Below are positions 1 through 5,894 of a stretch of 22,664 nucleotides of DNA, one piece after another. The notes under the pieces were generated by a model. The model was not told the DNA's origin. It made no database searches and worked only from the letters and a program-made list of their open reading frames with translations. The first letter of the stretch is position 1. Every line of letters starts with the position of its first letter. The position numbers and the translations under genes are program-made. The stretch is from a virus. The stretch spans positions 1 to 22,664 of IMG/VR virus record IMGVR_UViG_3300034111_001212. One strand, 5' to 3'.

Positions 1-721
1 TGTGCCATTCAAACTCCACCCATGTCGCTCCCGTGCCGTTGGGAACCGACAGCGCAGGGATTCCCCATTGATGCCATGTGGCTGCGTCGATCTGGCCCTC
101 GCAGAGCAGGATTGTCTTGGAACGGTAGCTCGACTCAGGAACGGCTTGCCATCCAAAAAGGCTCGGAGCGCAATCCTTGTCCTGCCACACCTTCTTTTTC
201 TCGCCCAGCGTCCGATATGAGCGGTTGATGATCTCGCCAGCCGGAGAGATGCACGGGAAAACAATGGCCTTCCGCTCTGTGTCGATCTCGATTTTTAGCC
301 TCTCGATGATATCCGGCTTCAGCCTCCGAGTTTGAGTCAACCAAGCGTAGGCGCGACCGTTTGGTGATGGCGCTTCAGACTTAATCGCGGGAGCATGGCC
401 GTAAACCCGCTTCTCATGCTGTCTGACAGGCTGGGAGATGCCAAGGTATGTCCTCACCGCAGAAACGGCCTCCCCCGCTGAAATCGCTCGAGAGAGACGC
501 CAGAGGTCCACAAGATCGCCGTGGTCATCGGTCGCCCAATCTCTCCACTGCCCTGCGTGTCCTCCCGTCATCGTGAGCTTGAGCGAATCACCTGGTGCGC
601 CTGACAGGTCGCCGCAGATCCACTCGCTGCCGTGACGCCTGCCACCGGGGAGGAGCATTGGCGCAAGCTCCTCAATCCTGCCGACGAGTTGCTCGGAGAG
701 GTCTGAGACGGTTAGAAGCAT
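1..721 (-). CDS. DNA primase with TOPRIM domain (primase/helicase type), C-terminus cut by window edge
   Basis: Reading the minus strand from the ATG at 721 gives 240 codons without a stop up to the left edge, so only the N-terminal part is present. Residues about 30-75 (W-ICGDLSG-PGDSL ... GQWRDWATDDHGDLVDLW) have the layout of the N-terminal template-binding domain of phage TOPRIM primases and Twinkle-like primase-helicases. Residues 204-232 (ILLCEGQIDAATW ... ALSVPNGTGA) form the start of a TOPRIM fold, with the EG-x-ID motif and the PNG turn. It would make RNA primers at the phage replication fork; a helicase domain may follow outside the window. The start overlaps the end of the replisome-organiser-like gene by 10 bases, which suggests coupled translation and a shared replication role. 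The TOPRIM call is firm from the sequence; the helicase half is inference. Confidence 0.85.
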   Translation of the reverse strand, partial: MLLTVSDLSEQLVGRIEELAPMLLPGGRRHGSEWICGDLSGAPGDSLKLTMTGGHAGQWRDWATDDHGDLVDLWRLSRAISAGEAVSAVRTYLGISQPVRQHEKRVYGHAPAIKSEAPSPNGRAYAWLTQTRRLKPDIIERLKIEIDTERKAIVFPCISPAGEIINRSYRTLGEKKKVWQDKDCAPSLFGWQAVPESSYRSKTILLCEGQIDAATWHQWGIPALSVPNGTGATWVEFEWH

Positions 722-1536
722 CCGGCCTCCTCTTTTTCGATTTCTTCGTCGGTCCAGTAATCTGGGTGATCTCCCGCCGCCTCTCGTGCCTCGGCCTCCT
801 TCAGCCGCAGCAGCTTCGCCATGAGGTCGTCCTCTTCTTCGGGGGCCGTCTCAGCGGCGGATTGCGCTCTTGGCCATTCCGGCTCGTAATCAGACGGGCT
901 TTTCTGGCTGGGCATGTAGCCCGATGCCTTCCACGCCCTGACGGTCGATTTCCAGCATGCGATCTTTTTGCCTCCGTTGGTCCAGTCATTGCCCTCAAAT
1001 TTGTTCCATGTCGCCTCGGCATCGCGAGGGTAAAGGCCAACCTCTTGGAGGAAGGCATCAAAGTCCTCGCGGGTTTGTGGGCGAGCCTTGCTCGCTCTCT
1101 TCACTTCACTTCCATTCCCTTCCCTTCTATTCCCTTCCTTCTTCGTCACTTGGGTGTCACCTGCCTGACAGTTGCCTGACAGTTGGGTGTCACTTGCCTG
1201 ACACTCCATCCACTTGACCTTGGTAATGAAGAACTTAAAGGCTTCCTTGAACCAAGATTCCGGCGCTCTTGTCTTCACTGCCATTGCTCGGGCTGTCAGG
1301 GGAGTGCCATCCTCCCGCACAAGGCTGCCACGCTCCTGACACTTGGATGCCACCTGCAAAATCAAAACCCACGCGGCGAACAATTCGGCGGCGTTTTCCT
1401 GCTCCATGACGGTCGCAAAACCCTCGCCGTCGTGCTTGTTGGGAACACAAACCCAGCGCAGATTCTCAACCGTTCGGGATCGGTTGTTTTCAAAATGCCT
1501 TTGCCAATCCTTGATTTTGTAAATCGGGTCACTCAT
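712..1536 (-). CDS. Replisome organiser / replication initiator-like protein
   Basis: 274 residues. The N-terminal about 100 residues (LRWVCVPNKHDGEGFATVM ... AAWVLILQVASK, then RGSLV-EDGTPLTARAMAVKTRAPESWFKEA) look like the winged-helix domain of phage replisome organisers, which bind the origin and recruit the helicase loader. A basic, low-complexity linker follows (about 110-150, rich in K, R, G, E), encoded by the iteron-like repeats and the purine/pyrimidine tract. A C-terminal domain (about 155-215, REDFDAFLQEVGLYPRDAEATWNKFEGNDWTNGG) resembles the small helical domain found at the end of many phage replication proteins. The tail is acidic. It lies between HNH and primase genes, overlapping both ends by a few bases. 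Origin binding inside its own gene is inferred by analogy with lambda O. The family was recognised by pattern only. Confidence 0.65.
   Translation of the reverse strand: MSDPIYKIKDWQRHFENNRSRTVENLRWVCVPNKHDGEGFATVMEQENAAELFAAWVLILQVASKCQERGSLVREDGTPLTARAMAVKTRAPESWFKEAFKFFITKVKWMECQASDTQLSGNCQAGDTQVTKKEGNRREGNGSEVKRASKARPQTREDFDAFLQEVGLYPRDAEATWNKFEGNDWTNGGKKIACWKSTVRAWKASGYMPSQKSPSDYEPEWPRAQSAAETAPEEEDDLMAKLLRLKEAEAREAAGDHPDYWTDEEIEKEEAGCF
1092..1144 (+). other. Pyrimidine tract next to the iteron-like repeats
   Basis: On the plus strand this stretch is almost pure C and T, broken only by a few A and one G, and runs for about 50 bases inside the replisome-organiser gene. The minus (coding) strand reads as purines encoding K, E, G, N and R. 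It directly abuts the repeats at 1149-1203. Strand-asymmetric tracts beside iterons are typical of phage origins such as lambda ori, where they help melting; that role here is inference. Confidence 0.5.
1149..1203. repeat. Iteron-like repeats, candidate replication origin
   Basis: Two copies of the dyad TGTCA-N6-TGACA lie at 1155-1170 (TGTCACCTGCCTGACA) and 1188-1203 (TGTCACTTGCCTGACA), each preceded by TTGGG. Between them is a half copy, TTGCCTGACA, at 1172-1181. The three CCTGACA elements are spaced 11 and 22 bases apart, about one and two helical turns, so bound proteins would sit on one face of the DNA. They lie inside the replisome-organiser gene and encode the repeated peptides CQASDTQ and CQAGDTQ. 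Position, phasing and the adjacent pyrimidine tract fit an origin like that in lambda O. Alternatively this is a protein-level repeat in a linker. Confidence 0.5.
1335..1357. repeat. Degenerate outlying copy of the iteron-like repeat
   Basis: This 23-base segment matches the repeat segment 1175-1197 at 19 of 23 positions (CCTGACA-TTGG-TG-CAC-TGC). It lies about 130 bases to the right of the main repeats and still inside the replisome-organiser gene. A single TGTCAGG, the same core in the other orientation, is at 1294-1300. It supports a spread cluster of binding sites rather than a chance coding repeat, but the evidence is modest. Confidence 0.35.
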
Positions 1537-1952
1537 TTGGTTGCCTCCTTTTCGATTAGGTGAAACAGCCGGGATTGCAGCGGGACAATGGCAAGCTCCA
1601 TTTCATCGCAAGCTGACAAAAACCGCTTACTCGCGACCTCAATCCATCGAATCAAGGTTTTGCTGTCGTTTGCGAGTCGGGCCTGCGTCACGGCCTTGTA
1701 GAATGACTCCACAAGGGGCGGCATGCTCTCAAGGTTGCCTTCGTGCATCGCGGTGTGGCAATCCTCGCAGAGCGTCACTAGGTCGCGGGAATCTGCGTCC
1801 CATGGATTTTGGCCAGTGTATTGCTTGTGATGAACCGCAAGGGTTGAGTCTTGAGAAAAGCACAATCGGCATTTCCAATCGTCGCGATCCATGACTTCAA
1901 GCCGGACCTTCTGCCATCGCGGATCCTTGAGTTTCTCAGAATAGTTTTTCAT
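1533..1952 (-). CDS. HNH endonuclease
   Basis: 139 residues from the ATG at 1952. Residues about 26-75 form an HNH zinc-ribbon nuclease: CRLC, then LAVHHKQYTG-NPWD with the catalytic HH pair, then DLVTLCEDCHTAMH. The two Cys pairs should bind structural zinc and the His residues the catalytic metal. The start KNYSEKLKDPRWQ is typical of a widespread stand-alone HNH family. The C-terminal about 65 residues are helical and of unknown role. A GTG further upstream (1976) is in frame but sits inside the strong hairpin of the preceding structured RNA, so ATG 1952 was chosen. The only Shine-Dalgarno-like sequence, GAGGG at 1966-1970, is paired in that hairpin, so expression may be conditional. The gene overlaps the replisome-organiser start by 4 bases. 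It could be a homing-type or a packaging-related nuclease; the sequence does not decide. Confidence 0.85.
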   Translation of the reverse strand: MKNYSEKLKDPRWQKVRLEVMDRDDWKCRLCFSQDSTLAVHHKQYTGQNPWDADSRDLVTLCEDCHTAMHEGNLESMPPLVESFYKAVTQARLANDSKTLIRWIEVASKRFLSACDEMELAIVPLQSRLFHLIEKEATK

Positions 1953-1958
1953 AGGCAC

Positions 1959-2027
1959 AAAAAAGCCCTCGCCCACCCATCACGGTCAGACCTGGCGAAT
2001 ACACCAGCGCGATGGGGGGACGAGGAC
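1959..2027 (-). terminator. Strong intrinsic terminator-like hairpin overlapping the HNH ribosome-binding region
   Basis: Minus-strand stem 2027-2008 against 1984-1965: 19 of 20 positions pair, with one C-U mismatch, and it is GC-rich. The loop is 23 nt with its own small hairpin, followed directly by U6 (1964-1959). It should stop transcription coming from the helicase-methyltransferase gene or end the structured RNA. Seven bases after the U-run lies the HNH start codon, and the 3' arm carries the only GAGGG upstream of it. Read-through and an opened stem would therefore be needed for HNH expression in this transcript. Confidence 0.75.
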
Positions 2028-2080
2028 TGTCTGAAGGTATTCATTTCTACGGGTCTGACTCCGTGCCGATACGGTCGGCA
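1959..2080 (-). ncRNA. Structured RNA, probable C4-like phage antisense RNA
   Basis: Read on the minus strand, the gap between the helicase-methyltransferase stop and the HNH start folds compactly. There is a 6-bp hairpin at 2080-2064 (TGCCGA, loop, TCGGCA), then a short hairpin ACGG/CCGT whose loop holds GTCAGAC. Next comes a single-stranded segment with AATGAATACC. A very strong stem follows, pairing 2027-2008 with 1984-1965 (19 of 20 positions, counting G-U), whose loop contains a second hairpin (CTGGTG/CGCCAG) and GGTCTGAC. GTCAGACC (2059-2052) and GGTCTGAC (1992-1985) are perfectly complementary, allowing a kissing contact, pseudoknot or alternative pairing. Six U residues end it (1964-1959). 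Layout and sequence recall the C4 antisense RNA of P1/P7-type phages, from memory. The structure is directly visible; the family name is moderately sure. Confidence 0.6.
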
Positions 2081-2114
2081 TCTTTAGGCTCAACAAAATG
2101 AGTTCGTTTCGCAA

Positions 2115-4316
2115 CTAGAAAAGCTCAGTCTGGAGCTTTGCCCCGGCCAAATTCTCGCAAGCTTGCTTAAAATAGCTTTCCTTGAGTTCGGATCCGACAA
2201 ATTGCCGGTCCAAAGTAAGCGCTCCGACACCCTCGCTTCCAATGCCCGTAAATGGCGAGAAAACCAGATCGCCGGGATTGCTCCAAAGCTCAATCGCTCG
2301 CTCAATCACATCAAGCTGCAACGGGCAGATGTGTTTTTCGTCTTTGTGATCGCGAGCGCCATCTCGGTTGAGAACGCGGCCTTGATCGACCGTCATCCAA
2401 ACCGGAGATGCGACTTCCTGCCACCACGAAACCGGATATTTGTTTCGGTCTTTAGTGATCGGCTTTGGATTCTCACCTGGCGCCCGAAACACCAAAAGAT
2501 AATCCGGCGCTCCTACTCTCGATCCAGCCGAATCGGTGCAAAGCGTCTTGTGAAGAAGCCCATGGGCCTTTGTCCTCTGCATCTCGGTGACTGGGTTTTT
2601 CCAAATCGTGACTCGCGCGTGAAGGGTAAAGCCGTGCTTCCAAAAAGCTCTGATAATCTCGCCAGAGAAGTCTTGAAAGCCGATGTAGCCGTGCTTCCAT
2701 TTCGTGGCGAGAAGATCAACGCAATGCACGGCCACCTCGCGACCTGGAACAACGATCCGCGCCAGTTCGGCGATCAGAATCTCGAAATGCTTCGTGAACT
2801 CATCAAGGTCGTTGCAATTGCCCATGTCTTGCAAATCGTCCGAATAGGTGAACAGATCTGCAAAGGGTGGCGAGAAGACTGAGAAGTCCACCGAAGCATC
2901 CGGCAATGATTTGGCAACGCGAACGCAATCGCCGTGATAAACAGTCCAGCCTTCTCCTTGTCTCTTTTCGATATCGGTTTTCATTGTTAGTTCTTTTGTC
3001 CCTTCGCGGAATGCTGCCGCTGCAATTTTCATGCTTTCTTGCATTTCAGAGTGTTGGTTGATTTTGCGTGCTATTGTCCGCATGATTGCGCCCTCGGTCG
3101 TTGCGTGAACAACGTAAGCGTTTACTTCGCGAGTCTGTCCAAAACGATAGGAGCGCCTCAGCGCCTGGTAGAAGTCCTCGAAAGAATAGGACAGTCCAAC
3201 AAAGGCGATGTTTCGACAATGCTGCCAATTCATGCCATACCCAAAGATTCCGCTTTTGGAAATCAGAACGCGAATCTTACCATCAACAAAATCAGCGGCA
3301 GCCGTTTCTTTTTTCTTGGCTGTATCAGATCCGCGAATCTCGACCGCATCAGGAATTGACTTTGCAAGCCTTTCGCTTTCGTCGTTGGTATTGCACCATA
3401 CAATCCAAGATTCATCTGATGCATTGACAAGATCGGCCACGGCCCTCACTCGAGCCTCGGCCGTCATTCGCATCTCTTTATGCATCGTAGTCGCCGATAA
3501 GGTTGCGTTGCGGAAAAGCTCGCCATCGTTGGCCTCTCTCGTTTCATCAACATCAACGATGACGGTCTGCAGGTTGAGATTTGGCAGCGAGTATCCCGCG
3601 TCATCATAGCCAATGTCGGACGGCTTTGAGACGCATGCGGCCCATGACGCTACCCACTTCCAAAACTCGCCTTCAGCGTGCTTCTTCAATCGCCAATCGC
3701 CAGTGTTGAATGTGTCGTTGATGAAGAACGTGCAAAGCATTTGTTGCGGAGTGCAAACGCCAAGAAAATCAGCGTGCTGGCCAAACTCGGTATAATCGTT
3801 TGGCGACGGGGTAGCAGTGCATGCAAGCTTGTATGGCGTTTCGGCGAATCGCTCAGTCAAACGATGTCGAGTCTTCCCGGTAAAGCTTTTCAGAATGCTC
3901 GACTCATCGAGGACGACTCCGCCAAAGTCCACATAATCGAAATTGTCGAGCTTCTCGTAATTCGTGATCCAGATGCCTTCGCCGGAAATCTGATCGCCGG
4001 ATTCGACGACTTGAGCGGTGATCCCAAAATGCTCAGCCTCGCGTGCTGTTTGAGCAGCCACTGAAAGCGGCGTTAGAATCAGGATCGGCTTTCCAGTATG
4101 TTGCCTGACCTGGTGCGCCCACTCAAGTTGCTGGATCGTTTTACCAAGGCCGCAATCCTCGAAAAGCGCGGCGCGACCTTTCTTCACAGCCCATCTGACA
4201 ACGTGCGTTTGCCAATCGAAAAGCGGCGCAGTAATTGGCATAGGATCAAATCCGCTCGGCTTTGCGTGCTTGGTTTTCGCCTCAATAAAGGCGTCATATT
4301 CCTCTAAATTCTTCAT
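2115..4316 (-). CDS. SF2 helicase fused to DNA methyltransferase
   Basis: 733 residues. The N-terminal part, about 25-440, is an SNF2/SF2-type helicase: Walker A EDCGLGKT (53-60), DESS (137-140), TATP (167-170) and motif VI QALRRSYRFGQ (384-394). The C-terminal part, about 455-733, is an amino-methyltransferase of beta order: target motif SPPF (482-485) precedes the SAM-binding FSPFTGIGSEG (686-696). SPPF is commoner in N4-cytosine enzymes, but N6-adenine cannot be excluded. No nuclease domain is seen, so it is a modification or antirestriction enzyme rather than a full type III/ISP restriction enzyme; helicase-methyltransferase fusions are known in phages (compare P1 DarB, which is much larger). 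M445 at the domain joint has leader-like sequence before it (ACAAAAGAAC), suggesting a former or alternative start. The start at 4316 is supported by AAAAAAGAG just upstream. Confidence 0.9.
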   Translation of the reverse strand: MKNLEEYDAFIEAKTKHAKPSGFDPMPITAPLFDWQTHVVRWAVKKGRAALFEDCGLGKTIQQLEWAHQVRQHTGKPILILTPLSVAAQTAREAEHFGITAQVVESGDQISGEGIWITNYEKLDNFDYVDFGGVVLDESSILKSFTGKTRHRLTERFAETPYKLACTATPSPNDYTEFGQHADFLGVCTPQQMLCTFFINDTFNTGDWRLKKHAEGEFWKWVASWAACVSKPSDIGYDDAGYSLPNLNLQTVIVDVDETREANDGELFRNATLSATTMHKEMRMTAEARVRAVADLVNASDESWIVWCNTNDESERLAKSIPDAVEIRGSDTAKKKETAAADFVDGKIRVLISKSGIFGYGMNWQHCRNIAFVGLSYSFEDFYQALRRSYRFGQTREVNAYVVHATTEGAIMRTIARKINQHSEMQESMKIAAAAFREGTKELTMKTDIEKRQGEGWTVYHGDCVRVAKSLPDASVDFSVFSPPFADLFTYSDDLQDMGNCNDLDEFTKHFEILIAELARIVVPGREVAVHCVDLLATKWKHGYIGFQDFSGEIIRAFWKHGFTLHARVTIWKNPVTEMQRTKAHGLLHKTLCTDSAGSRVGAPDYLLVFRAPGENPKPITKDRNKYPVSWWQEVASPVWMTVDQGRVLNRDGARDHKDEKHICPLQLDVIERAIELWSNPGDLVFSPFTGIGSEGVGALTLDRQFVGSELKESYFKQACENLAGAKLQTELF
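2982..3000 (-). promoter_or_regulatory. Possible internal translation start of the methyltransferase half
   Basis: At the joint between helicase and methyltransferase the coding strand reads GGGACAAAAGAACTAACA and then an in-frame ATG (2984-2982), followed by AAAACC. This resembles the A-rich leaders before the helicase, RecT and 11088-11498 genes and the MKN-type starts of two of them. It may be a working internal start producing a free methyltransferase of about 289 residues, or a relic of two once-separate genes. Confidence 0.35.
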
Positions 4317-4330
4317 CTCTTTTTTGTTTT
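4317..4330 (-). promoter_or_regulatory. A-rich ribosome-binding leader of the helicase-methyltransferase gene
   Basis: Minus strand AAAACAAAAAAGAG ends directly at the ATG. The GAG could serve as a minimal Shine-Dalgarno, and the A-run as an S1-binding, unstructured leader. Very similar leaders precede RecT (9897-9910) and the gene at 11088-11498 (11501-11513). Most other minus-strand genes instead start by ATGA overlap. Confidence 0.5.
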
Positions 4331-4493
4331 ACTTTGCTCTATATTGCCTTTGATATTCCCGATTCCTCTCCGCGCAGATCTCGCATCGAGTCCGATTCGG
4401 CACGGCCAATCTGGCGCAGATCGCGCATCTACCGGCGGCGATCTGCTTGTTCTGCCAACGGCGGTTTCTGATGGTTTTTCCGTCGCTGTTCAT
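4329..4493 (-). CDS. Small zinc-ribbon protein
   Basis: 54 residues from the ATG at 4493. The C-terminal half holds two CxxC pairs, CAIC and CEIC, 13 residues apart (GRCAICARLAVPNRTRCEIC), followed by a basic helix with repeated Arg and Gln (NREYQRQYR). That is a classic single zinc ribbon or knuckle with a nucleic-acid-binding tail, common in phage early regions. A longer start at 4586 would fully overlap the upstream gene. The ATG at 4493 forms an exact ATGA overlap with that gene's stop (4492-4490), which decides the start. Its stop lies within the A-rich leader of the helicase-methyltransferase gene, so the two are probably cotranscribed. The exact function is unknown; binding of DNA or a partner protein is inferred from the zinc ribbon. 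Confidence 0.75.
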   Translation of the reverse strand: MNSDGKTIRNRRWQNKQIAAGRCAICARLAVPNRTRCEICAERNREYQRQYRAK

Positions 4494-4873
4494 CGCGTGA
4501 CCCTTTCCATCTCTGCGTTGTGGAAGTCGGCAGTTTCTTGGAAGTTTCGGTGATTCCGCACCATTTCGACGGTCCACGGTTTCCACTCAACCGGGACTAC
4601 TTCGCGAATGTTGACCTGCCTAGCGTCCCTGCTCGCTTTGTCTTTAGCGTCCTCCTCGGTAGGCCAGATTACACACATGCATAGATCATCAAGACCGTAA
4701 AGGTTAATCCAGCCCTCCAGCCTTTTCGGTTTTGGTCGATGCTGATCCACGATTTTTCGAGTATCCGCAATCACATGCATCTCCTCTTCGGTCAAACCTT
4801 CAGTATCATCGATGGCAGCGAGGATCTCCAACAGCTTTTCTGCGGCTTCCAGTAGTTCGTTTTCTTCTTTCAT
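4490..4873 (-). CDS. Conserved-looking phage protein of unknown function
   Basis: 127 residues from ATG 4873. A TTG three codons upstream is possible but weaker. The N-terminal about 45 residues are acidic and predicted helical (KEENELLEAAEKLLEILAAIDD), the middle carries a compact segment with W and C residues (LEGWINLYGLDDLCMCVIWPTEEDA), and the C-terminus is charged. The middle segment looks like a small alpha/beta unit but I do not recognise the family. There is no signal peptide or membrane segment. Start and stop abut or overlap both neighbours (one base from the upstream stop, ATGA with the downstream gene), so it belongs to the early operon. Confidence 0.7.
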   Translation of the reverse strand: MKEENELLEAAEKLLEILAAIDDTEGLTEEEMHVIADTRKIVDQHRPKPKRLEGWINLYGLDDLCMCVIWPTEEDAKDKASRDARQVNIREVVPVEWKPWTVEMVRNHRNFQETADFHNAEMERVTR

Positions 4874-4874
4874 A

Positions 4875-5090
4875 TCAATCAAGTTTCAGCTTGAACATCA
4901 GCGAGATCACGGCCTCGCGCTCGGTCTCTCCGCATTGGGTTTCCACTTCGCCGAAAAGCTCAATCGAAGCCTCCCAATAGGAATCGGACATATCGAAAAC
5001 ATAGAAGGTTTCGATGCCTAGGCGTTTCGCGTCCTGCTTCCAGCGCGGGGCGCTTTCGGCAACGTCTAAAAAGTCGTTTACGTCGTTCAT
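4875..5090 (-). CDS. Small acidic protein of unknown function
   Basis: 71 residues, acidic, soluble: NDVNDFLDVAESAPRW, then a likely beta-strand GIETFYVFDM, and a charged C-terminus rich in E. No catalytic motif or membrane segment is visible. The ATG at 5090 overlaps the previous gene's stop (ATGA), which supports both reading frame and start. It may be an inhibitor or accessory protein of the early region, as small acidic phage proteins often are, but nothing in the sequence shows this. Confidence 0.65.
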   Translation of the reverse strand: MNDVNDFLDVAESAPRWKQDAKRLGIETFYVFDMSDSYWEASIELFGEVETQCGETEREAVISLMFKLKLD

Positions 5091-5476
5091 GGTTTGTTCT
5101 TTGCTTTAGCCAAGGTAATCCGCATTTGATCTATCGCGCTCTTGTATCGAAGCAGAACCGGACAGTCTTCCATGAAAGTGTGCTGGTCCGCCTTTTCATG
5201 GTGAAGCTCAGAGCATCCGACAACGGGTACGGATTTCAGCAGGTCTATAGAAGCTTTCCTCAACTCCGCATTGATCGAGCGAAGCTTGCAAATCTCCGAA
5301 TTGCGATTGCCAAGCTCAACCTTGAGGGAGGCGGTTGCTTCGATCTTGTCGCGGGCCTCGTTCAGTTCGCGCTCAAGCTGGCGGGCGAAGTCCGACATTT
5401 CTTGTTGGCCCGTTGATCGGTCCCAGCTTTCCTTCCAATCGTTTTCGATTTTATCGGTCCTCGGCGTGTCACTCAT
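5087..5476 (-). CDS. Coiled-coil phage protein of the MSDTPRTD type
   Basis: 129 residues. It starts with MSDTPRTD, an N-terminus shared by many small phage proteins of unknown role. Residues about 28-85 form a long helix with heptad-like Leu, Ala and Ile spacing (FARQLERELNEARDKIEA, then ELGNRNSEICKLRSINAELRK), a probable coiled coil. The C-terminal part has Cys and His (CSELHHEKADQHTFMEDC), a possible but unproven metal site. It overlaps both neighbours by ATGA. The family is recognised only at the N-terminus; function unknown. Confidence 0.75.
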   Translation of the reverse strand: MSDTPRTDKIENDWKESWDRSTGQQEMSDFARQLERELNEARDKIEATASLKVELGNRNSEICKLRSINAELRKASIDLLKSVPVVGCSELHHEKADQHTFMEDCPVLLRYKSAIDQMRITLAKAKNKP

Positions 5477-5718
5477 TTAGCCCTCCCTCCAAATTCAACC
5501 CACTTGCACAGTTCAACGCCAAGTTCGGAACTCATCCGCTCGATGCGGCCCATGATCTCGACGGCATCCTCGACGCTCATGTTTGCGGCGCGCTCGTTGC
5601 CGTCTTCAAATTCAGAGTAAGCCTCCCGCAGGTGCGTTGCGGCAGCTCCAAGCTCTTCAAGGAGGTCGAGGACTTCCAGCCTCGCCATGCAGATAGTGTC
5701 TGGGGTCTTGTCGCTCAT
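5473..5718 (-). CDS. Small helical protein of unknown function
   Basis: 81 residues, acidic and almost entirely predicted helical (MARLEVLDLLEELGAAATHLREAYSEFED, then VEDAVEIMGRIERMSSELG). It ends with WVEFGGRAK, and the upstream small membrane protein ends with the similar WGRFEEGRAK; the shared ending may be chance or may reflect a short duplication at the ATGA junctions. Start and stop overlap the neighbours. No known domain recognised. Confidence 0.65.
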   Translation of the reverse strand: MSDKTPDTICMARLEVLDLLEELGAAATHLREAYSEFEDGNERAANMSVEDAVEIMGRIERMSSELGVELCKWVEFGGRAK

Positions 5719-5894
5719 TTCGCCCTCCCCTCTTCAAACCGTCCCCATTCCGCCATCACCCTGACCTCAGTCAGTTCCGCAATGGCCCGATCTTTCTCGT
5801 CCCGCTGCTCGCCCATTTCGAGGGCGAAGTAAAAGGCAAGTCCGTAGCCTAGCCCAGTAACTAGGCAGAGAATTCCGATAAGGTAGTCTCTCAT
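5715..5894 (-). CDS. Small single-pass membrane protein
   Basis: 59 residues, too short for many gene finders but bounded by ATGA overlaps on both sides (5894 start with the previous stop, stop with the 5718 start). Residues 4-25 are one strongly hydrophobic segment (YLIGILCLVTGLGYGLAFYF). It is followed by a charged helix (EQRDEKDRAIAELTEVR), giving an N-in or N-out anchor with a short soluble tail. It sits in the early, not the lysis, region, so a spanin role is unlikely; membrane-associated exclusion or anchoring is a guess. The reading frame is well supported by its position between two coupled genes. Confidence 0.7.
   Translation of the reverse strand: MRDYLIGILCLVTGLGYGLAFYFALEMGEQRDEKDRAIAELTEVRVMAEWGRFEEGRAK

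Noticed and set aside
595-1179. 194-codon plus-strand frame opposite primase and replisome organiser
   Set aside because: Antisense, composition odd, and it crosses two overlapping real genes.
1986-2081. 31-codon frame starting MPTVSARSQTRR across the structured RNA
   Set aside because: It is within the pairing regions, has no ribosome site and is best explained as a by-product of the RNA sequence.
2040-2100. tRNA-like hairpins on the plus strand (GGTCTGACTCC resembling a T-arm)
   Set aside because: No acceptor stem, D-arm or anticodon arm of the right size could be drawn.
1533-2115. Group I intron carrying an HNH homing endonuclease, suggested by GTTGAGCCTAAAG just before the structured RNA
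   Set aside because: Neither flanking gene is split: the methyltransferase ends with a full C-terminus and the HNH gene overlaps the next gene by 4 bases. I could not find the P3/P7 core.
2163-2882. 239-codon plus-strand frame opposite the methyltransferase domain
   Set aside because: Shadow; the minus strand carries continuous catalytic motifs.
4329-4586. 85-residue form of the zinc-ribbon protein
   Set aside because: The extra 31 residues overlap the upstream gene; the ATG at 4493 sits in an exact ATGA junction.
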